From positions 1 to 64,000 of the forward strand of contig JAEYUQ010000029.1 of assembly GCA_023432405.1 (NCBI GenBank): a stretch of 64,000 nucleotides of DNA, given 5' to 3'. Shown in pieces: positions 35,392-43,386 of the stretch (position 1 is the stretch's first letter; each line of letters starts with the position of its first letter). The position numbers and the translations under genes were made by a program. The DNA is from Actinomycetes bacterium (GTDB lineage Bacteria; Actinomycetota; Actinomycetes; Mycobacteriales; Mycobacteriaceae). The notes beneath the pieces are model-generated. The model searched no databases. It was not told the origin of the DNA and was given only the letters and a program-made list of their open reading frames with translations.

Positions 35392-35596
35392 AGGAAATGC
35401 GCTAACAGATCGCTTTGCCAAGCGGTCGAAGATAATGAGCGACGTTGCTTTAACCGGGAGCTTTCCGATAGCCCTGACCTCGTTAGCGGTGCTGGTCTGG
35501 CCAAGCACCCACGCCCGAAATTACCCCCAGCCACGCAATAAGTACCCCGCTGTAACCTCATAAAAATAGAGGGGTACTCATCTATCAGCACATTTG

Positions 35597-35670
35597 TGCC
35601 CCCGACAGGATTCGAACCCGCGACCAGCCGGGTAGAAACCGGATGCTCTAATCCGCTGAGCTACAGGGGC
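35597..35670 (-). tRNA. tRNA-Arg (anticodon UCU)
   Basis: 74-nt tRNA: acceptor GCCCCTG/CGGGGGC (one G-U), D-arm TAGCTCAGCGGATTAGAGC, anticodon stem-loop CCGGTTTCTACCCGG, T-arm GCGGGTTCGAATCCTGT. Confidence 0.96.
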
Positions 35671-35731
35671 GGATGCGCCGTTTCGTAGCGCAACACGTTT
35701 ATCTTAGCGCATCACAGGTAGGTTGTTTCTT

Positions 35732-37852
35732 ATGGCACATCAGTCATCCACCGTGAGTTCATCGAGCGCTGTGAGTCAGTCCTCCCCACAGGCCTCCTTG
35801 TCTGACCAGCCCTCCTTGTCTGACCAGGAGTCTCCACAGGACTCCTCAACTCAGTCCTCCCATCAGGACTCCTCACCTTCGGTGCGCTCAACCTGGCCTC
35901 TGCATCTCTTCTTTGCACTGGTTGCAGGTGTTGTAGCAGCTATTATTTCTGCCACCCTGCTAGGGGATTCCCTCGCCGCACTGGGTATTCCTGATCCAGG
36001 GCGTCTTACCACCGCGGGTTTACCTCTTCTGCGCGGGGTAGCCTGGGTTCTTGCTGCGCTGTCCATTGGCTCTTTCCTTCTTAGTTGCTTTCTCATTCCT
36101 CCGGCCACGGGAACTCGCCTTGTCCGTGCCAGGCTCACAGTGGATGGTGTGATTGCTGCTCGAACAGGTGCTATCTGCGCGCTGTTCATCTCGATCATCG
36201 GTGTGGTGATGGTTCCCTTGAGCCTTTCCGACGTCTCTGGAACACCCTTATCTGGAACCTTTGACCTTGCCGCCTGGGCTCTTTCCCTGGACAAGGTATC
36301 CGGCGCTCGGGTTTGGCTGATCACCGCTGGGGTAGGGCTCCTCGTAGCCGGGTTTTCGCTAACCCTGCATTCCTGGATTGCCCAACCTGCTCTTTTCCTC
36401 CTTTCCTTGTGGCTGGTCATTCCTCTGGGCATGGATGGGCACTCAGCTGTGGGTGGCAATCATGACTATGGAACTAACTCGTATCTGTGGCACCTAGTCT
36501 GCATGGCTGTCTGGGTGGGTGGACTGATGGCCTTGCTGGCGCACGGGCGTCGTCTAGGTCCTCATCTGGGACGTGCCATCAGCCGTTATTCCACTATTGC
36601 TCTGTTTTGTTATGTGGGTATGTGGTTTTCAGGCCTTATTAACTCAGCTATTCTGCTGCGCTGGTCAGAATGGTTTACCACGTCTTACGGGCGCCTTATT
36701 CTCACCAAAGCTATTCTTCTGGTGATTCTGGGTGTCTTTGGCTATGCACACCGCCGGTACACCATGCAGCACATCTCCACTCACCCCAGAATGTTTCTGC
36801 GCTTTGCCGTAGGAGAGCTTGTTTTTATGGCAGCTGTGGTGGGTGTTGCTGTTACTCTCACCCGGACTCCGCCACCACCTCCGCGAGATCCCAACATTTC
36901 TCCCATGAGCGTTGAGCTAGGATATGACCTTCTGGAGCCCCCCAGCCTGCTCACCGTGTTGACGATGTGGCGCTTTGACGTCATGTTTGGCACCCTTGCT
37001 CTCCTACTGGCCGGCATCTACCTGTGGCTGCTTCGACGAGTTCATCGCACTGGGCAGGCATGGTCTGGATGGCGCACCTGCTGGTGGATGTGTGGCTGTG
37101 CGTTCCTGTTCATCACCACCAGTTCCGGAATTGGTCTTTATATGCCTGCCATGTATTCCATGCACATGACCGGGCATATGCTTCTGTCCACCGTGGTGCC
37201 CGTGTTCCTCTGCCTGGGTGGCCCCCTTTCACTCCTGCGTGCCGCATATCCCCCCACGGAGAATTCTTTTAGCCCAGGGGATATGGCGGAGGCTATCTGG
37301 GAGTCTCCTCTGATTCGGGTGCTCACACATCCCGTGGTGAACCTGATTCAATTTGTATTCTTCTTTTACATCCTTTACCTCATCATTCCCCTTTATAACC
37401 TGGCTATTTCCGAGCACGCCGGACACGTCATTATGAACTATATGTTCCTTATTTCTGGGTACATCTACTTCTGGGAGGTCATCGGTGTAGATCCTCTTCC
37501 TGGACGACGTCCTTCTGCCATTCGCTTGGCGTGGCTGTCCGGCTCTATGGTGATTCATCTCTTTGCCGGTGTGTACCTCATGCAGCTCACCACCGTGATG
37601 GGAGAGCAGTTCTACCAAGACCTGATGCTGCCCTTTGCAGTCGATCTTCTCTACGACCAGCGTGTAGGAGGCGGTATCGGTTGGGGTTCCATGTCTTTCC
37701 CGTTGGCTATTGTCTTTGGGTTGTTGTTCTGGGGTTGGTGGAAAGAAGAGCACAATGCCCAGCGAGAATATGACCGCCGTGCAGATGAGGGGGACAACAT
37801 GGACTACGAGGAATACAACCAGTGGTTATCCCAGCTCCATAACAGGTCCTAG
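35732..37852 (+). CDS. CopD-CtaG fusion: copper import / cytochrome oxidase assembly membrane protein
   Basis: 706 residues. A Ser/Gln-rich cytosolic N-terminus (1-55) is followed by a CopD-like part (about 60-380, eight or so helices, with HSAVGGNHDYGTNSYLWHL and WVGGLMAL) and a CtaG-type part (about 400-690). The latter has MYSMHMTGHMLLS, HPVVNLIQFV, AGHVIMNYMFLISG and VIHLFAGVYLMQL, with His/Met-rich membrane faces fit for copper. It probably supplies copper for the CtaD CuB site. ATG 35732 follows AGGTAGG. The actinobacterial fusion of these two domains is known. Confidence 0.9.
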   Translation: MAHQSSTVSSSSAVSQSSPQASLSDQPSLSDQESPQDSSTQSSHQDSSPSVRSTWPLHLFFALVAGVVAAIISATLLGDSLAALGIPDPGRLTTAGLPLLRGVAWVLAALSIGSFLLSCFLIPPATGTRLVRARLTVDGVIAARTGAICALFISIIGVVMVPLSLSDVSGTPLSGTFDLAAWALSLDKVSGARVWLITAGVGLLVAGFSLTLHSWIAQPALFLLSLWLVIPLGMDGHSAVGGNHDYGTNSYLWHLVCMAVWVGGLMALLAHGRRLGPHLGRAISRYSTIALFCYVGMWFSGLINSAILLRWSEWFTTSYGRLILTKAILLVILGVFGYAHRRYTMQHISTHPRMFLRFAVGELVFMAAVVGVAVTLTRTPPPPPRDPNISPMSVELGYDLLEPPSLLTVLTMWRFDVMFGTLALLLAGIYLWLLRRVHRTGQAWSGWRTCWWMCGCAFLFITTSSGIGLYMPAMYSMHMTGHMLLSTVVPVFLCLGGPLSLLRAAYPPTENSFSPGDMAEAIWESPLIRVLTHPVVNLIQFVFFFYILYLIIPLYNLAISEHAGHVIMNYMFLISGYIYFWEVIGVDPLPGRRPSAIRLAWLSGSMVIHLFAGVYLMQLTTVMGEQFYQDLMLPFAVDLLYDQRVGGGIGWGSMSFPLAIVFGLLFWGWWKEEHNAQREYDRRADEGDNMDYEEYNQWLSQLHNRS

Positions 37853-38050
37853 AGCTCAGGGGGATTCCTATTTTAGCAGGTCTAGCTCCTGCGGGCCTGC
37901 TTTGCTGTGCAAGGACTAGCTTCGATGCGTCAATAGGGTACCCTGAGAGCTTGATCACAACGCTCAGCTCAGGAGCATCGTGGCTTTCTGACCGTGAGCT
38001 TATATTCACTGCCGAGTAGGAGCGGCTCTCAGAGAGAAGGGATCATCACT

Positions 38051-39721
38051 GTGGGTGAGTTCATCTACACGATGAAAAATGTGCGCAAGGTTATTGGTGA
38101 CAAAACCATTCTGGATAACGTCACTATGGCTTTCTATCCGGGCGCCAAAATCGGCGTTGTTGGCCCAAACGGTGCTGGTAAGTCTTCCATTCTAAAGATT
38201 ATGGCTGGTCTGGATGAGCCCTCTAATGGTGAGGCTTTTCTGGATCCGGGCGCTACTGTGGGGATTTTGCAGCAGGAACCGCCTCTGGATGAGTCCAAAA
38301 CCGTCCGTGAGAATGTGGAAGAGGGGCTAGGGGAACTCTTCGCCAAGAAACGCCGTTTTGAGGAAATAGCCGAAGAAATGGCTACCAACTACACCGATGA
38401 GCTCATGGAAGAAATGGGTAAGCTCCAGGAAGAGTTGGACGCCAATGATGCCTGGGAAATTGATTCCAAAATTGATCAGGCTATGGAGGCTCTGCGTGTA
38501 CCTCCGGGAGACGCTGCGGTGTCCAGCCTGTCTGGTGGGGAGCGGCGTCGTGTAGCGTTGGCGAAGTTGTTGCTTTCTGAGCCAGATTTGTTGCTGTTGG
38601 ACGAGCCCACCAACCACCTGGATGCAGAGTCTGTGTTGTGGCTGGAGAATCACCTGAAGGCCTACCCCGGAGCTGTTCTGGCTATCACCCACGACCGCTA
38701 CTTCCTGGATCACGTTGCCGGGTGGATCTGCGAGGTGGACCGCGGCAAGCTCTACCCCTACGAGGGCAATTACTCCACCTACCTGGAGAAGAAGGAAGAG
38801 CGCCTCCAGGTGGCTGGGCGCAAGGACGCCAAGCTGCAGAAGCGTCTCAAGGAAGAGCTGGCGTGGGTGCGCTCCGGGGCGAAGGCACGCCAGGCGAAGA
38901 ACAAGGCGCGCCTAGAGCGCTATGAACAGATGGTGGCCGAGGCGGAAAAGTACCAGAAGCTGGACTTTGAGGAGATTCAGATTCCCACCCCGCCGCGCCT
39001 GGGCAACAAGGTGGTGGAGGTCTCTAACCTGGTCAAGGGTTTTGATGGCCGCACACTTATCGACGGTCTCTCGTTCACGCTTCCACGCAACGGCATTGTG
39101 GGCGTGATTGGGCCTAACGGTGTGGGTAAGACCACCCTATTTAAGACGATCGTCGGCCTGGAAGAGCCGGACGGAGGCACTGTGGAAGTGGGGGATACGG
39201 TCAAGCTGTCCTATGTGGATCAAAACCGTGAAAACATTGACCCTGACAAGACCGTGTGGGAAGTGGTGTCTGACGGGCTGGACTTTATCCACGTGGGGCA
39301 GAACGAGATGCCGTCTCGCGCGTACTTGTCTGCCTTTGGGTTTAAGGGATCTGACCAGCAGAAACCCTCGAAGGTACTCTCGGGTGGGGAGCGTAACCGG
39401 CTGAATTTGGCGCTCACATTGAAGGTTGGTGGAAACCTCATTCTGTTGGATGAGCCCACTAATGACCTGGACGTGGAAACCTTGGGCTCCTTGGAAAACG
39501 CCCTGGTTCAGTTCCCTGGATGCGCCGTGGTGATTTCTCACGACCGCTGGTTCCTTGACCGCGTGTGTACTCACATCTTGGCCTGGGAGGGCAACTTTGA
39601 GCCCGCCAAGTGGTTCTGGTTTGAAGGTAACTTCGAGGGCTACGAGGCTAACAAGGTGGAGCGCTACGGCGAGGACGCCAACCGGCCTGGCGCCGGAGCC
39701 CACCGCAAGCTCACTCGCTAG
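38051..39721 (+). CDS. ettA: Energy-dependent translational throttle EttA (ABC-F)
   Basis: 556 residues. Soluble tandem ATP-binding protein that binds the ribosome E site. Two Walker A motifs (GPNGAGKSS, GPNGVGKTT), two signatures (LSGGERRRVAL, LSGGERNRLNL) and two Walker B (LLLLDEPTNHLD, LILLDEPTNDLD) are complete. The linker between them has the arm and WVRSGAKARQAKNKARLERYE typical of EttA. GTG 38051 (VGEFIYTMKNVRK) after GAAGGGATC matches family length; upstream in-frame codons are non-conserved. Confidence 0.96.
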   Translation: MGEFIYTMKNVRKVIGDKTILDNVTMAFYPGAKIGVVGPNGAGKSSILKIMAGLDEPSNGEAFLDPGATVGILQQEPPLDESKTVRENVEEGLGELFAKKRRFEEIAEEMATNYTDELMEEMGKLQEELDANDAWEIDSKIDQAMEALRVPPGDAAVSSLSGGERRRVALAKLLLSEPDLLLLDEPTNHLDAESVLWLENHLKAYPGAVLAITHDRYFLDHVAGWICEVDRGKLYPYEGNYSTYLEKKEERLQVAGRKDAKLQKRLKEELAWVRSGAKARQAKNKARLERYEQMVAEAEKYQKLDFEEIQIPTPPRLGNKVVEVSNLVKGFDGRTLIDGLSFTLPRNGIVGVIGPNGVGKTTLFKTIVGLEEPDGGTVEVGDTVKLSYVDQNRENIDPDKTVWEVVSDGLDFIHVGQNEMPSRAYLSAFGFKGSDQQKPSKVLSGGERNRLNLALTLKVGGNLILLDEPTNDLDVETLGSLENALVQFPGCAVVISHDRWFLDRVCTHILAWEGNFEPAKWFWFEGNFEGYEANKVERYGEDANRPGAGAHRKLTR

Positions 39722-39759
39722 GCAGGTGCTTGCCCGTAGTTCCGCGTTACTATGGGCGC

Positions 39760-40311
39760 ATGAATAATCCGCGCTTTAACACTGTTCACAGTATCTCGGT
39801 GCCGGTTCGGTGGAGTGACTTTGACCGCGATGGTCGCCTGCTGAACTCTGCATACATTGAGCTTGCTCAGGAGGCGCGGCGTCGTTTTGTGGCGGAGCAG
39901 TTTTCGGCCATAAGTCAGGACTTTTCCGTGGTGCTCCGCCGCCTCGAGGTGGATTATCAGCGTCCCGTTCTTCCGGATAGTTCCTCGGTGCGGGTGGAGA
40001 CAGCAATCACAGATGTGACCAGTATGTCTTTTACTACGCACCATATTCTCAAAGACTGCTCTGGTGCTGTGTGTGCCGTGGTTGACTGTGTACAGACAGC
40101 CTTGGATACAACCTCCTACGAGCCCAGGTTTATTACACAACAGGAAAAGCTGGTACTCACCCAGAGAAAGGGAGCTGAGGGCGCTGTGGCTGTAGACGCA
40201 GACGCAGGTGTTGCTGGGAGTGGTGGTGTTGCTGAGGACGCTGTCGCCGGGGGTGCTGGTGTTGCTGAGGACGCTGTCGCCGGGGGTGCTGGGAGTGCTG
40301 GTACTGCGTAG
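39760..40311 (+). CDS. Hot-dog fold acyl-CoA thioesterase
   Basis: 183 residues. The 4HBT core (about 8-130) has VRWSDFDRDGRLLNSAYIELAQEARR, the usual Asp-containing motif, and the VDYQRPVLPDSSSVRVET strand. The last 45 residues are an Ala/Gly/Val/Asp tail encoded by two identical 33-bp units (40228-40293). ATG 39760 is chosen from the core. Starts 39 bp after ettA and may be co-transcribed. Substrate unknown. Confidence 0.88.
   Translation: MNNPRFNTVHSISVPVRWSDFDRDGRLLNSAYIELAQEARRRFVAEQFSAISQDFSVVLRRLEVDYQRPVLPDSSSVRVETAITDVTSMSFTTHHILKDCSGAVCAVVDCVQTALDTTSYEPRFITQQEKLVLTQRKGAEGAVAVDADAGVAGSGGVAEDAVAGGAGVAEDAVAGGAGSAGTA
40228..40293. repeat. 33-bp tandem duplication in the thioesterase gene
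   Basis: Two identical 33-bp units encode VAEDAVAGGAG twice at the protein end. Confidence 0.85.
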
Positions 40312-40610
40312 GGGGGGACTCGGAGGATACTGCCGAGTGAACGCACACCTCACCGTAGATCACGATAAAGAGGGCTTAGGTTCCCAGGTATTCTTCTCAG
40401 GTGATCTTCCTAGTTGCTCCCCTCGAGTGATCTCTAGGTAGTCCCGTCTGGTCGGCGTAGCCCTCGCGCCCGGATTGCTTCTAAGTAGTCTCGCCTGGTC
40501 GGTGTGCCCCCGCGCCATCCCAGGGTGGTCTCTCGGTGAATCCTCTACCACTCTTTGTTTACTCCATTTTGGGGAAAGCTTTAGATTGGCCTGGATATTG
40601 GCGGTAGCCT
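40312..40610. repeat. Intergenic region with 47-bp repeat
   Basis: Two imperfect 47-bp units start at 40434 and 40481 (CTA(G/A)GTAGTC.CG.CTGGTCGG...). An AT-rich promoter-like stretch (TTGTTTACTCC) precedes the regulator gene. No gene. Confidence 0.6.
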
Positions 40611-41348
40611 GTGAAAATGCACCGTATCAGTGCCGGAGGAAAGCTCACATACATTGCGATAGCTGATTCGCTTCGGGAGTCAATCAAGCGGCAATTGTGG
40701 AAACCGGGGGATAAATTGCCCTCGGAGCGAGATCTCATGCAGAAGTTTGGTGTGGCCCGCATGACTATTCGCAGTGCTTTGCATGTGTTGCAGTTTGAGG
40801 GGCTCATCACCAGGCGGAGGGGACGTACTGGAGGAACCTTTGTCAGGGGAATTGTCCCCACTTTGGACATTTCCAAGCACCCTGATTACACCACTCAGTT
40901 AGCTGAGTACTTTGATTCGGTGGAGCTGGTGCTTTTACGCAAAGAGCTCATGGGGGCGGATGATACTATCGCAGCACAGCTGGATGTCCCTGTCGGTGAG
41001 CACGTGCTTTTCATAGAGAGAATTGGTCTCGCAGATGGAATTCCCTACATGGTGGAACGAATCCATGTCCGCGCCGGGTTTCTGCCGGGGGTGGCGGATG
41101 CAGAGCTAGAGGGCTCACTGCGCTCTCTCCTGGAGCGGCGCTGGCCAGACCTGAACATTGAGAAGCAGGTGGATAGATTTATTCCGGCGGTTACCACCGG
41201 CGTGGAACAGAACCTGCTGAAACTCACTCGAAACACGCCGATTATGAAGATTGAGCGCAGGCTCTACGGCACTAAGGGTGAAAAGATTTCGCACTCCGAG
41301 AAGCTCTTTCGCACAGATCTCATCAACATTGAGCTCACCATTCGTTAG
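40611..41348 (+). CDS. GntR-family regulator with UTRA domain (HutC/DasR type)
   Basis: 245 residues. Winged helix at about 10-78 (LPSERDLMQKFGVARMTIRSALHVLQFEGLITRRRGRTGG), then a UTRA effector domain (about 95-240) with GIPYMVERIHVRAGFLPG and a C-terminal IEL strand. Regulators of this class often sense phosphosugars such as GlcNAc-6-P, so control of nagB 6 kb away is possible but unproven. GTG 40611 or ATG 40617 starts the protein. A short relic of its C-terminus appears at 43336. Confidence 0.88.
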   Translation: MKMHRISAGGKLTYIAIADSLRESIKRQLWKPGDKLPSERDLMQKFGVARMTIRSALHVLQFEGLITRRRGRTGGTFVRGIVPTLDISKHPDYTTQLAEYFDSVELVLLRKELMGADDTIAAQLDVPVGEHVLFIERIGLADGIPYMVERIHVRAGFLPGVADAELEGSLRSLLERRWPDLNIEKQVDRFIPAVTTGVEQNLLKLTRNTPIMKIERRLYGTKGEKISHSEKLFRTDLINIELTIR

Positions 41349-41447
41349 AGTCCGCCAAGCCACCTCCCCGGTATGGCTCCTCAGGAATGCGCCGGAACCT
41401 GCAGGTTAAGTCATCCTTGGCGCCGTGGTCAGAGGGTGTAGCCTCTC

Positions 41448-41491
41448 AGAAATTCCTCGGTGCGCTGGATTGTTCCTTCGGACACACTCCA
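41448..41491 (-). pseudogene. Relic of the pepN 3' end
   Basis: 39 of 44 bases match pepN at 43487-43530. On the minus strand it reads WSVSEGTIQRTEEFL, against WTVSEETIQRTEEFL in PepN, then runs into a stop after RGYTL. Confidence 0.75.
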
Positions 41492-41499
41492 GGTTGAGT

Positions 41500-41688
41500 G
41501 CATTTTGAGTGCGTTTGCCAATATGCCCGAGCGGCGTGATCCGTGTCCATGTGGAAGATAGTGGTGGCGTGTTCCTGGGCAGTGCGAGTTTTTCCAACGG
41601 CTTTCGGGCCGTCGAGGAGAACTGCCCCTATAGCAGTCATACGTGCAGCGAGTTCAGAATCAACGACCCGAAGTCGATAATCGGTCAC
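41500..41688 (-). pseudogene. N-terminal fragment of a DUF4143-type AAA ATPase
   Basis: Begins MTDYRLRVVDSELAARM followed by the P-loop DGPKAVGKTRTA and HMDTDHAARA, as at the start of DUF4143 ATPases (about 400 residues). Only about 60 residues remain before the frame runs into the pepN relic. Its ATG is intact. Such ATPases often travel with mobile or defence genes. Confidence 0.65.
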
Positions 41689-41739
41689 GACTCAACTCTA
41701 TAATTTGTCACTCCTGAAATCGAAGATTTGTCAGAACTG

Positions 41740-41905
41740 TAACTACCGATTCATTGTGGGGGTTTGTGGTGCTCGTGAGAACCGTGAATACCGCCAACAG
41801 TCTCTCACCATTGAGTTGCCAGATCCTCATCAACGTCCATGCCACGTTTGCGGAGGATTTCGATTTGCTGTGCAATCGTTGTTGGCGGTTTCACTTGTTG
41901 AAATG
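41740..41905 (-). pseudogene. Frameshifted N-terminal relic of an Abi_2 (abortive infection) protein
   Basis: KPPTTIAQQIEILRKRGMDVDEDLATQW matches the usual start of Abi_2/AbiD-F proteins (pattern QI..L..RGM.V.DE..A). It is followed by an in-frame stop, then ETVG, then, in another frame, YSRFSRAP where YYRLSGYWYP would be expected. The remaining ~250 residues are missing. It is fused in frame to the RelE start. Confidence 0.6.
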
Positions 41906-42014
41906 CCAACGCTTCTATCGCCGAGATGATTGTCTGTTGATACTGACGCTCGAGCTTCCGAAGAGCTTTCGTGGCAGATGGCTTATAGCTAATCGAATAC
42001 CGGAGTTCAGGCAT
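41900..42014 (-). pseudogene. Truncated RelE/ParE-type toxin
   Basis: MPELRYSISYKPSATKALRKLERQYQQTIISAIEALAF is the N-terminal third of a RelE-superfamily toxin. The catalytic C-terminal half (WRLRVGDYRVIYEI-type) is absent; the reading frame continues into the Abi_2 relic. Lies 11 bp after the antitoxin relic, in normal antitoxin-toxin order. Confidence 0.65.
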
Positions 42015-42025
42015 AATCCGTTGAG

Positions 42026-42220
42026 TTAGCTGAGTCCGAGCTCGGCCTTGAGATCTTCGTGGGATATTGCACCCTTTTCGTGACGAGCCTGAGTAGCAGC
42101 ACGGATGTCGTCTAAATCCTCTAAAGCTTGGATTGCCTGCTCGTAAAAATCTGGAGAAACCACTACCGCGCGCTGAGCACCCGCGCGCTGACCATGCTCA
42201 CGACTGAGGACGAAAGCAGC
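42026..42220 (-). pseudogene. N-terminally truncated Phd/RelB-type antitoxin
   Basis: 64 in-frame codons (AVVVSPDFYEQAIQALEDLDDIRAATQARHEKG ... HEDLKAELGLS) match the C-terminal part of antitoxins paired with RelE toxins. No start codon is in frame upstream; the 5' part is replaced by the dehydrogenase gene end, whose stop codon at 42220 abuts it. Confidence 0.65.
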
Positions 42221-43239
42221 TATGTCGTCAGCATTACCTTGATAGCTCTACGCTCATCCATCGCTTTATAAGCTTCGGCAGCGTGCTCTAGGGGAAGGGT
42301 CAGCGTGAAAACGTCTCCAGGGGTTATCTGGCCTGAATAGATACGCTCGATTAGGTTCGGAAGATACCGGCGTACAGGAGCAGGACCACCTTCCAGGTGA
42401 ATTTGTGCGGCGAAAAGATCGGAGCCGTCGATTGTTTGGTCATGGCTCGCACCTACAAACCCAAGATATCCGCCGCTGCGGGTGGTACGGATAGCCTGCT
42501 GCATGGATTCATGTGTGCCCACGGCTTCAACTACAGAGTGGGCACCGTAACCGCCGGTGGCCCCACGGACTCGGTGAACAAAGTCTTCTCCACGTTCGGG
42601 GAAAATATCGTCTGCGCCGAAGGCGCGAGCAAGCTGTTGGCGTTCTTTATTGCGGGAGGAAATGATGATGCGGTCTGCGCCCATGACATGAGCACTGAGA
42701 ACCGCAGATAACCCCACCGCGCCATCGCCAATGATTGCAACAGTGTGACCCGGACCAGCGTGGGCGGCGTCTGCCGCATACCACCCAGTGCCAAGCACAT
42801 CAGAGGCGGCAAGAACATGAGGAATCTGATCCTCAGTTGGCGGGGCGGGAAGCCGCACTAATGTGCCATCTGCCCACGGGATGCGCGCGTATTCGGCCTG
42901 GGTGCCAATGCCTCCCATAAACTCTCGATTGGCGCAGCTGGAAGGATATCCAGCCAGGCATATTTCACACCTGCCGCAGCTAGCCACAAAAGACCCAACA
43001 ACCCAATCTCCGGGAGAAACTGAGGTGACCTCAGCGCCAATCTCTTCCACTACGCCCACGTACTCGTGACCCATGCGAGCTTCAGTGACCTCGTGAGCTC
43101 CACGGTAGGCCCATAAGTCAGATCCGCACACGCAGGCTGCCTTGACGCGAATAACGGCGTCGGTAGGTTTTTCTATGTGGTCACGTTCCACATCGACGGT
43201 GCGGATATCTCCAGGGGCAAAAATTTTCACGGCTCGCAT
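42220..43239 (-). CDS. Zinc-dependent alcohol dehydrogenase family protein
   Basis: 339 residues, medium-chain dehydrogenase. Catalytic zinc region CVCGSDLWAYRG ... GHEYVG; structural zinc cysteines in CGRCEICLAGYPSSC; Rossmann motif IGDGAVGLSAVL; tail HAAEAYKAMDERRAIKVML. Start ATG 43239 is preferred over GTG 43248 because AAGGTGG lies six bases before it. The gene sits between relics and may have arrived with the inserted block. Substrate unknown. Confidence 0.9.
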   Translation of the reverse strand: MRAVKIFAPGDIRTVDVERDHIEKPTDAVIRVKAACVCGSDLWAYRGAHEVTEARMGHEYVGVVEEIGAEVTSVSPGDWVVGSFVASCGRCEICLAGYPSSCANREFMGGIGTQAEYARIPWADGTLVRLPAPPTEDQIPHVLAASDVLGTGWYAADAAHAGPGHTVAIIGDGAVGLSAVLSAHVMGADRIIISSRNKERQQLARAFGADDIFPERGEDFVHRVRGATGGYGAHSVVEAVGTHESMQQAIRTTRSGGYLGFVGASHDQTIDGSDLFAAQIHLEGGPAPVRRYLPNLIERIYSGQITPGDVFTLTLPLEHAAEAYKAMDERRAIKVMLTT

Positions 43240-43309
43240 GACGTCCACCTTACCGATGCCTGCAGACCGTCTTGTGAGCCTTCTGGGTCACACCAGCAGT
43301 GATGGAATG

Positions 43310-43384
43310 ACTACTCCCACGGGGGCGCATTGGCTTGTTCCAACGGTTACCACTGGTGTGGACTGCGACTTCCTGAAAACCTAA
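43310..43384 (+). pseudogene. Relic of the GntR/UTRA gene 3' part
   Basis: LVPTVTTGVDCDFLKT resembles FIPAVTTGVEQNLLKL of the regulator (about 32 of 44 bases match 41183-41226). The frame ends three bases before the pepN stop. Only this short stretch is left. Confidence 0.45.
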
Positions 43385-43386
43385 GG

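Noticed and set aside
35435..35563. Short frame beginning MSDVALTGSFPIALTSLAVL
   Set aside because: Its hydrophobic start recalls the first helix of TadB/GspF-type proteins, but it is only 42 codons, partly rare in motif, and has no clear ribosome-binding site; too little to call even a relic.
41805..42014. Intact 69-residue RelE toxin
   Set aside because: Only the first ~38 residues are RelE-like; the rest is an Abi_2 N-terminus, so it is a chimera of relics.
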